DNA of 5,060 bases, taken from NCBI GenBank assembly GCA_902782965.1, contig CACZPG010000035.1, positions 1-5,060 on the forward strand. The letters run 5' to 3'. The notes beneath the pieces were generated by a model, which saw nothing but the letters and a program-made list of their open reading frames with translations, was not told the origin of the DNA and did no database searches. This document shows, in pieces, positions 1 through 5,060 of the stretch; positions within the stretch are counted from its first letter, which is position 1, and each line of letters opens with the position of its first letter. The DNA comes from an uncultured Lachnospiraceae bacterium (GTDB lineage Bacteria; Bacillota; Clostridia; Lachnospirales; Lachnospiraceae). A program made the translations under genes and the position numbers.

Positions 1-494
1 CGCAGAAGTATCAATCTAATAAGAAGTCTCCGGCAGAGAAGACGAAATATCTTCTGGTGGATGGTTATAATATAATCCACGCATGGAAAGATCTGAAGGA
101 ACTGATTGCTGATACAAATGCATCTAAGGACAGGCAGTCTCTGGATCTTGAAGCAGCCAGATTCAAGCTTCTTGATATTATGTCCGAATATCGTGCAATC
201 AAGGGAACAGAAATAATTGTTGTATTTGATGCCTATAATGTGAAGGGACATTTTACTGAGAAGATGGACTACATGGGTGTACATGTGGTATATACTAAGG
301 AGGCTGAGACAGCTGACCAGTATATTGCCAGATTTACTGTAGAGAATTCCAGGAATCTGGATATAACGGTTGCTACTTCAGATGGAATGATTCAGCTTAT
401 CATCAGAGGTGAGAATTCCAAGATGGTAAGTGCCAGAGAGTTGGAAAGGGATTACCATGGATTGAAGGAATCACTTCTGTCGGCAAATGTATAG
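1..494 (+). CDS. NYN/PIN-like RNase domain protein (YacP/Rae1-type), C-terminal part, 5' truncated
   Basis: The frame is open from base 3 to the TAG at 492-494, giving 163 visible residues, so the gene starts upstream of the window. The only possible start inside is a GTG at 57. It falls within the first beta strand (KYLLVDGYNII) and has no ribosome binding site, so it is rejected. Visible motifs are VDGYN (D20), VVFDAY (D76), the KEAETADQY signature (E100, E102, D105) and VATSDG (D127). These match the acidic active site of the NYN/DUF901 family. In Bacillus subtilis the family member Rae1 (YacP) is a ribosome-associated endoribonuclease that cuts mRNA in the ribosomal A site. The domain is preceded by a Lys/Ser/Pro-rich stretch that reads like an inter-domain linker. 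From memory of Lachnospiraceae proteins, such a domain often closes an EF-G/TetM-like GTPase, but that part lies outside the window. A stand-alone YacP with an N-terminal extension is the alternative. The stop codon is 17 bases before feoAB, suggesting co-transcription. Confidence 0.88.
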   Translation, partial: QKYQSNKKSPAEKTKYLLVDGYNIIHAWKDLKELIADTNASKDRQSLDLEAARFKLLDIMSEYRAIKGTEIIVVFDAYNVKGHFTEKMDYMGVHVVYTKEAETADQYIARFTVENSRNLDITVATSDGMIQLIIRGENSKMVSARELERDYHGLKESLLSANV

Positions 495-502
495 ATAAAG
501 AT

Positions 503-507
503 GAGGA
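503..507 (+). promoter_or_regulatory. Ribosome binding site of feoAB
   Basis: GAGGA lies four bases upstream of the ATG at 512. The spacing is slightly short but usable. It is the only purine-rich site in the 17-base gap after the NYN gene. It supports the ATG at 512, which also begins exactly at the conserved FeoA start (MTLRELEIGK). Confidence 0.65.
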
Positions 508-511
508 TATT

Positions 512-2956
512 ATGACACTAAGAGAACTGGAAATTGGAAAAACAGCATTGATTAAAGACGTTGGAGGAGAGGGTGCGCTCAGACAGCATTTTCTTGATAT
601 GGGAGTCATTCCGGGAGTTGAGATTACTCTTGTAAAGCTTGCTCCCATGGGAGATCCGATGGAACTCAGAATTCATGGTTATGAACTGACACTTCGACTT
701 GATGATGCCGAGAAGATTGGTGTAGAGCTTGTTGAGGGAAGTTCTTCTGAAGCGACTGATTCTCATAAAACGTCGGAGAGTTCTGCTTCCCCTGCAGTTG
801 CCGCTCAGAAATCAACAGCTGAAAAAGGAAAGAAGAGCAGGAAAGAAATAGAGAAGAACATAGAGAAAGAACATTCTCATTATAAACACCATCCGGGTCT
901 CGGTGAGGGTGGAATCTATCACGAGAAGGCTACGGAGAAACCTCTTCCGGAAGGTACAAAGCTTACCTTTGCTCTGGTGGGTAATCAGAACAGCGGTAAA
1001 ACCACACTCTTCAATCAGCTTACCGGTTCGAATCAGCATGTGGGAAATTTCCCGGGTGTTACAGTTGACAAGAAGAGCGGAGTCATAAAAGGCTTTCCTG
1101 ATACTGAGGTGGTGGATCTTCCGGGTATCTATTCTCTGTCACCCTATACAGATGAGGAGATTGTTTCCAGACAATATATTATCGGAGATAAGCCGAGAGG
1201 AATTATAAATATAGTTGATGCTACAAACATAGAGAGAAATCTGTATCTTACCATGCAGCTTATTGAGCTGGATATTCCTATGGTACTTGCTCTTAATATG
1301 ATGGATGAAGTCAGAGGTAACGGTGGTGCCGTCAGAATCAATGCCATGGAAGCATTGCTGGGTATTCCTGTTGTCCCGATTTCTGCTGCCAAGAATGAAG
1401 GTGTTGATGAGCTTGTAAGTCATGCGCTTCATGTGGCAAAGTATCAGGAAAGTCCGGGTAAGAAGGATTTCTGTGATGAAACTGATCATGGTGGTGCAGT
1501 TCACAGATGTATTCACGGAATAATGCATCTTATTGAAGATCATGCCATACGCGCAGATATACCTGTACGTTTTGCTGCAAATAAGGTGATCGAGGGTGAT
1601 CCGAGGGTAATAGATGCGCTTAAACTATCTCAGAATGAGAAGGAAATGGTTGAACATATAATCGTTCAGATGGAGGAAGAACGCGGAATTGACAGGGCAG
1701 CCGCCATTGCTGATATGCGTTTCTCTTTCATTGATAAGATTGTCAGAGAATCAGTTGTTAAACCAACTGAGAGTAAGGAACGTGAAAGAAGTGAGAAGAT
1801 AGACCGGATACTTACCGGTAAATTTACTGCGATTCCGACATTCATCGCCATCATGGGAGTTATTGCATTTCTGACCTTCAATCTTATAGGGGCATGGCTT
1901 CAGGAGCTTCTTGAGAAACTGATATCAGTTTTTACTGATTATGTAGATGGTGCACTGACCTCGTGGAATGTGAATGAAGTGATACATTCTCTGATAATAG
2001 ATGGAATATTCAGTGGAGTCGGAACGGTTCTGAGTTTCCTTCCGATAATAATTCTGCTGTTCTTCTTTCTGTCACTCCTGGAGGATACGGGCTATATGGC
2101 CAGGGTTGCCTTCGTAATGGACCGACCTCTCAGAAAGCTTGGTCTGTCAGGAAGAAGTATCGTTCCGATGCTGGTGGGCTTCGGCTGTTCTGTTCCCGGA
2201 GTTATGGCCAGCAGGACTCTTCCTTCCGAACGAGACAGGAAGATGACTATAATGATGATACCGTTCATGAGCTGTACTGCAAAATATCCGATCTATGGAT
2301 TCTTTGTGGCAGCTTTCTTCCCGGGGAAAGGAGCGCTTATAGTAGCAGCTCTCTATATTGTGGGAATAATAGTTGGTATTCTGGTAGCACTTTTCTCGAA
2401 GAAATTATACTTCAAGGGAGAGGCTGTTCCTTTTGTTATGGAACTTCCAAATTATCGTCTCCCGGGACTTAAGAATGTGGTTCAGCTATTATGGGAAAAG
2501 GCTAAGGATTTTCTGATGAAGGCTTTTACCATTATATTTGTTGCCACCATAGTGATCTGGTTCCTTCAGAATTTTACTCTTCATCTGGAACTTACTTCGG
2601 ATCCACAAAGCAGCATCCTTGCCACTGTTGCCGGATTCATTGCTCCTGTATTTGCTCCTCTTGGTTTTGGAGACTGGAGAGTAGTGACTTCGCTGATAAC
2701 CGGATTTATGGCGAAGGAGAGTGTTGTGTCTACACTTACCATACTTACCGGAGGAGACGTTACCGGACTTCTCGGACCTGCTTCTGCCATAGCACTGCTG
2801 GTATTCTGCCTCTTATATACTCCTTGTGTAGCTGCAATAGCTTCCGTCAAAAGAGAGCTGGGATATAAGTGGGCTTTGGTGATGGTAATAATGCAGTGCA
2901 CCATTGCATGGGTAATTGCATTTCTTGTTTTTAATGCTATAATGTTAATCGGGTAA
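512..2956 (+). CDS. feoB: FeoA-FeoB fusion, ferrous iron transporter
   Basis: This is an 814-residue inner-membrane Fe(II) uptake protein with FeoA fused to the N-terminus of FeoB. Residues 1-75 are the FeoA SH3-like domain (LRQHFLDMGVIPG, HGYELTLRL). Residues 76-150 form a Ser/Lys/Glu-rich linker with a His cluster at 121-127. The G domain follows, with G1 GNQNSGKT at 157-164, G2 Thr184 in PGVTVD, G3 DLPG at 202-205, G4 NMMD at 262-265 and G5 SAAK at 291-294. The helical GDI domain spans about 325-435. The membrane domain starts near 440 and has two Gate repeats. GFGCSVPG (C559) and FMSCTAKYP (C588) lie in the first, and GFMAKESVVS and YTPCVAA (C772) in the second, with the last helix at about 786-812. 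All motifs are intact and the length fits a complete FeoA plus FeoB. No separate feoA or feoC is present in the window. No Fur- or DtxR-type operator was recognised upstream, so any iron control may act at an operon promoter outside the window. Confidence 0.97.
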   Translation: MTLRELEIGKTALIKDVGGEGALRQHFLDMGVIPGVEITLVKLAPMGDPMELRIHGYELTLRLDDAEKIGVELVEGSSSEATDSHKTSESSASPAVAAQKSTAEKGKKSRKEIEKNIEKEHSHYKHHPGLGEGGIYHEKATEKPLPEGTKLTFALVGNQNSGKTTLFNQLTGSNQHVGNFPGVTVDKKSGVIKGFPDTEVVDLPGIYSLSPYTDEEIVSRQYIIGDKPRGIINIVDATNIERNLYLTMQLIELDIPMVLALNMMDEVRGNGGAVRINAMEALLGIPVVPISAAKNEGVDELVSHALHVAKYQESPGKKDFCDETDHGGAVHRCIHGIMHLIEDHAIRADIPVRFAANKVIEGDPRVIDALKLSQNEKEMVEHIIVQMEEERGIDRAAAIADMRFSFIDKIVRESVVKPTESKERERSEKIDRILTGKFTAIPTFIAIMGVIAFLTFNLIGAWLQELLEKLISVFTDYVDGALTSWNVNEVIHSLIIDGIFSGVGTVLSFLPIIILLFFFLSLLEDTGYMARVAFVMDRPLRKLGLSGRSIVPMLVGFGCSVPGVMASRTLPSERDRKMTIMMIPFMSCTAKYPIYGFFVAAFFPGKGALIVAALYIVGIIVGILVALFSKKLYFKGEAVPFVMELPNYRLPGLKNVVQLLWEKAKDFLMKAFTIIFVATIVIWFLQNFTLHLELTSDPQSSILATVAGFIAPVFAPLGFGDWRVVTSLITGFMAKESVVSTLTILTGGDVTGLLGPASAIALLVFCLLYTPCVAAIASVKRELGYKWALVMVIMQCTIAWVIAFLVFNAIMLIG

Positions 2957-2974
2957 AGGTGTGCAAGTATTATT

Positions 2975-2980
2975 GGGGAA
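2975..2980 (+). promoter_or_regulatory. Ribosome binding site of the hybrid kinase
   Basis: GGGGAA lies five bases upstream of the ATG at 2986 and decides the start. The same frame is open further upstream with a GTG at 2959, but that codon directly follows the feoB stop and has no purine-rich site at the right distance. Confidence 0.75.
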
Positions 2981-2985
2981 GTTGT

Positions 2986-5060
2986 ATGGCAAAGAATAAA
3001 GATAACGGAGAAGTTTTCCAGACTTCTCCATTAATGATATTGTTAAGTTATACTTTTCTCTGCGCTGCTCTATGTGCAGAGACTGTTTTGATGTCATGGG
3101 AACTGTGGGCTATCCCGCTTATTATCTCAGGAGTTCTGTTAAGCTGGGGATTGCATATTACACAGTTCACATCAGAAAGAGTACGTATATGGGTATATAC
3201 TCTTCTGATGATGGCATCTTTTTTCTTTTATGGAATTCATGTCACAAGTGCATATGATATGGGACTTCTGATGATGATCATTATTATGATCTTCACCACG
3301 GCCGGGGAGACGGGAATTATTTACGTTTGTCAGTTAACCTATTATATAACCTTTGGATATGACATTATCGTTATGCTTACCGATGGTACTAAGTGGGACA
3401 GTCTTCTGATTTCCAGATCGATACTTCATATGTTCCTGATATATATGGCAGGGTGGCTTGCAAAAACCATAATCAGGAGATGGTCGACGATTTTCGGAAA
3501 GACCGGAGAACGAATTGCTGAATTGAACGAAAGTACAAGACGTATGAATGCTTTCATGGCCAATCTCTCACACGAGCTCAGAACCCCGATAAATGCAATT
3601 CTCGGAATTACCAATGTCATGCTTGATAAGGAACAGGATAAAGAACTCAGAAACGATATGACAGAGGTGATTAACGCCGGTAACCGTATGGCAGATCAGG
3701 TGGGAGATATTCTTGATTATTCCGAAATTGAAATGGATAGTCTGGTGGTCAACAGTGGCAATTATATGATAGCTTCCGTGTTGAATGACCTGGTCAGTGA
3801 GCTCAGACCTATAATGCCTGAGGAGCTGGAACTTATAATAGATGTTGACTCGGAGATTCCTGCGGTTCTTAAAGGTGATGCGATAAAACTCAGAAGGATA
3901 ATGTATCACCTGATCAATAACGGACTTAAGTACACGAAGGAAGGCGGAGTATATGTTAAGGTTTCAGTCATAAGACAGGACTATGGAGTGAACCTCTGTC
4001 TGGAAGTGGTTGATACCGGAATCGGAATGTCCAAGGATGAGCTGGACCGAATCTATAACCGATTCTATCAGGCACAGTCCGGTCGAGTTATACGTTCCGG
4101 TGGTCTGGGTATTTCCATGGTTATCGTATCCGGATTTGTAAAGGCTCTGGGTGGCTTCATGACCATTGAAAGTACTCAGAATAAAGGCACTACCGTCAGA
4201 GTAAGTATTCCTCAGGAGGTTGTGGATGACGGCTGGTGCATGAAGATCAGGGATAATGCCAAGATTACTCTGGGTGCCTATCTGGATATTGGCAAATATA
4301 CTAACCCGAACGTTCGTGAATTCTATAACACCATGATTCTGAATATTGTTCGTGGTCTGAAGACAACTATGCATCGGGTAGATAATGTGGAGGATCTGAA
4401 ACTGCTTATAGACAGGGTTAATCTTACACATCTTTTCGTTGCCGATGTTGAGTATGAGAAGAATAGGGAGTATCTCGAGAGCCTTGCCTCTCAGATGCGG
4501 ATTGTAGTAGTGGCCAGGGAATCCTTTGAACTTCCGAAGGGCTCCCGTGCTCAGATTATGATGAAACCATTCTATTGTATTCCGGTAATAGCTGTACTTA
4601 ATTCAGAAAGAGACTTCGTCAAGACTCCGGAGAGAAGAATGCGCTGTGACGGTATCAAGGCTCTGGTGGTAGATGATGAACCTATGAATCTTAATGTTGC
4701 CATGGGAGTATTCCGAAGATATGGAATGGAAGTTACCACTGTTGAGTCAGGCGAAGCAGCTGTAAGAATGTGCAGGGAGAAAGATTTCGATCTGGTATTT
4801 ATGGATCATATGATGCCCGGTATGGACGGGGTGGAAGCCATGAAACAGATTCGTTATGATGCCATAAAAGCCAAGAAGAATTTCTCGATAGTCGCTCTTA
4901 CTGCCAATGCCCTGAGTACTGCAAGAGAAATGTTTATTGAGGAAGGATTTGATGGTTTTGTAAGCAAGCCGATAGAGTTGATTGAACTTGAACGAGTACT
5001 GAAGCAGGTTCTGCCAGCAGAGAGAATAACATATGAATATGATGATGAATTAGTAGATAA
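2986..5060 (+). CDS. Membrane-bound hybrid sensor histidine kinase, 3' truncated
   Basis: The frame runs without a stop to the window edge, giving 691 visible residues. About six hydrophobic helices (roughly 14-35, 38-56, 66-84, 91-107, 109-131 and 139-158) joined by short loops form the sensor region. A short linker leads to HisKA with the H-box LSHELRTP, whose phospho-acceptor is H196. HATPase_c follows, with N-box INNGLKYT (N312), G1 DTGIG at 343-347, F-box RFYQAQ at 359-364 and G2 GGLGIS at 372-377. Residues about 430-541 look like a degenerate receiver domain. Residues about 556-680 are a canonical receiver with acidic residues D563, D564 and E565, phospho-acceptor D607 in MDHMMPGMDG, T639 and K661. 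The protein should autophosphorylate and pass phosphate to its own receiver. The acidic tail (YEYDDELVD) after the receiver suggests a further domain, often HPt in such kinases, beyond the edge. The stimulus is unknown. The start lies 29 bases after feoB, so an iron or redox link is plausible but unproven. Confidence 0.95.
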   Translation, partial: MAKNKDNGEVFQTSPLMILLSYTFLCAALCAETVLMSWELWAIPLIISGVLLSWGLHITQFTSERVRIWVYTLLMMASFFFYGIHVTSAYDMGLLMMIIIMIFTTAGETGIIYVCQLTYYITFGYDIIVMLTDGTKWDSLLISRSILHMFLIYMAGWLAKTIIRRWSTIFGKTGERIAELNESTRRMNAFMANLSHELRTPINAILGITNVMLDKEQDKELRNDMTEVINAGNRMADQVGDILDYSEIEMDSLVVNSGNYMIASVLNDLVSELRPIMPEELELIIDVDSEIPAVLKGDAIKLRRIMYHLINNGLKYTKEGGVYVKVSVIRQDYGVNLCLEVVDTGIGMSKDELDRIYNRFYQAQSGRVIRSGGLGISMVIVSGFVKALGGFMTIESTQNKGTTVRVSIPQEVVDDGWCMKIRDNAKITLGAYLDIGKYTNPNVREFYNTMILNIVRGLKTTMHRVDNVEDLKLLIDRVNLTHLFVADVEYEKNREYLESLASQMRIVVVARESFELPKGSRAQIMMKPFYCIPVIAVLNSERDFVKTPERRMRCDGIKALVVDDEPMNLNVAMGVFRRYGMEVTTVESGEAAVRMCREKDFDLVFMDHMMPGMDGVEAMKQIRYDAIKAKKNFSIVALTANALSTAREMFIEEGFDGFVSKPIELIELERVLKQVLPAERITYEYDDELVD
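3007..3029 (+). other. Stem-loop inside the first codons of the kinase gene
   Basis: GGAGAAGTTT at 3007-3016 pairs with AGACTTCTCC at 3020-3029: ten pairs including one G-U, with a three-base loop (TCC). It lies 21 bases after the A of the kinase start codon. No T run follows, so it does not look like an intrinsic terminator. A role in mRNA processing or translation initiation is only inferred, and it may be a by-product of coding sequence. Confidence 0.45.

Noticed and set aside
57..59. GTG as the start of the NYN protein
   Set aside because: It cuts off the first beta strand, has no ribosome binding site, and the frame is open upstream to the window edge.
328..360. 7-base inverted repeat CCAGATT / AATCTGG in the NYN gene
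   Set aside because: The stem is short, the loop is about 19 bases and it lies inside conserved coding sequence. A chance occurrence explains it.
342..420. 10-base direct repeat GAGAATTCCA at 342-351 and 411-420
   Set aside because: Both copies encode Glu-Asn-Ser within the nuclease domain. There are only two copies and no flanking structure, so it is likely chance.
462..495. Possible promoter for feoAB (TTGAAG at 462 and TATAGA at 490)
   Set aside because: The spacer is 22 bases, too long for a normal sigma-A promoter, and the -35-like box lies in the NYN coding sequence.
980..1003. FeoB G1 motif GNQNSGKT with Gln where many FeoB have Pro
   Set aside because: It still fits GxxxxGKT, and as far as I recall Gln is common at this position in Gram-positive FeoB, so it is not a defect.
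1139..1543. 134-codon open frame on the - strand
   Set aside because: It is antisense to the conserved FeoB G domain and its product has no recognisable family features.
2957..2985. Terminator, promoter or small gene between feoAB and the kinase
   Set aside because: The 29-base gap holds only the ribosome binding site, with no hairpin plus T run and no room for feoC.
3034..3036. Alternative in-frame ATG (M17) of the kinase
   Set aside because: It sits right after the hairpin with no Shine-Dalgarno site at proper distance and would start inside the first TM helix. ATG 2986 has a good site.
3964..4431. 155-codon open frame on the - strand
   Set aside because: It lies wholly antisense to the conserved ATPase and linker region of the kinase, has no recognisable domain, and is explained as a coding shadow.

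Overview
The window is ordinary protein-coding bacterial DNA from what looks like a Gram-positive anaerobe, most likely a member of the Clostridia and probably Lachnospiraceae. The evidence is moderate-to-low GC by eye, AGA/AGG/GGA-rich codons, purine-rich Shine-Dalgarno sites, a FeoA-FeoB fusion of the Firmicutes sequence type, and a Lachnospiraceae-style hybrid histidine kinase. The taxonomic call is inferred from protein style, not from a search. No RNA gene, mobile element, CRISPR array, prophage or origin is visible.

Three genes lie head to tail on the + strand and fill almost the whole window. (1) Positions 1-494 hold the C-terminal part of a protein ending in a NYN/PIN-like nuclease domain of the YacP/Rae1 (DUF901) type. 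Its true start lies upstream of the window, and the domain may be the tail of a larger protein, possibly an EF-G/TetM-like GTPase. (2) Positions 512-2956 hold a complete 814-residue FeoA-FeoB fusion, a ferrous iron transporter with the FeoA SH3-like domain, a charged His-containing linker, the G domain with all G motifs, the helical GDI domain and the Gate-type membrane domain. (3) Positions 2986-5060 hold a membrane-bound hybrid histidine kinase with about six TM helices, HisKA, HATPase_c, a degenerate receiver-like segment and a canonical receiver. It runs off the 3' edge with no stop codon.

The gaps are only 17 and 29 bases, with no intrinsic terminator or convincing promoter in them, so co-transcription is plausible. 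The pairing of ferrous iron uptake with a sensor kinase suggests, but does not show, a regulatory link to iron or redox state. The most interesting points are the A-site-nuclease-like NYN domain carried as a C-terminal module, the His cluster in the FeoA-FeoB linker, the apparently pseudo receiver domain of the kinase, and a strong hairpin just inside the kinase start. I see no clearly undescribed multi-gene system.
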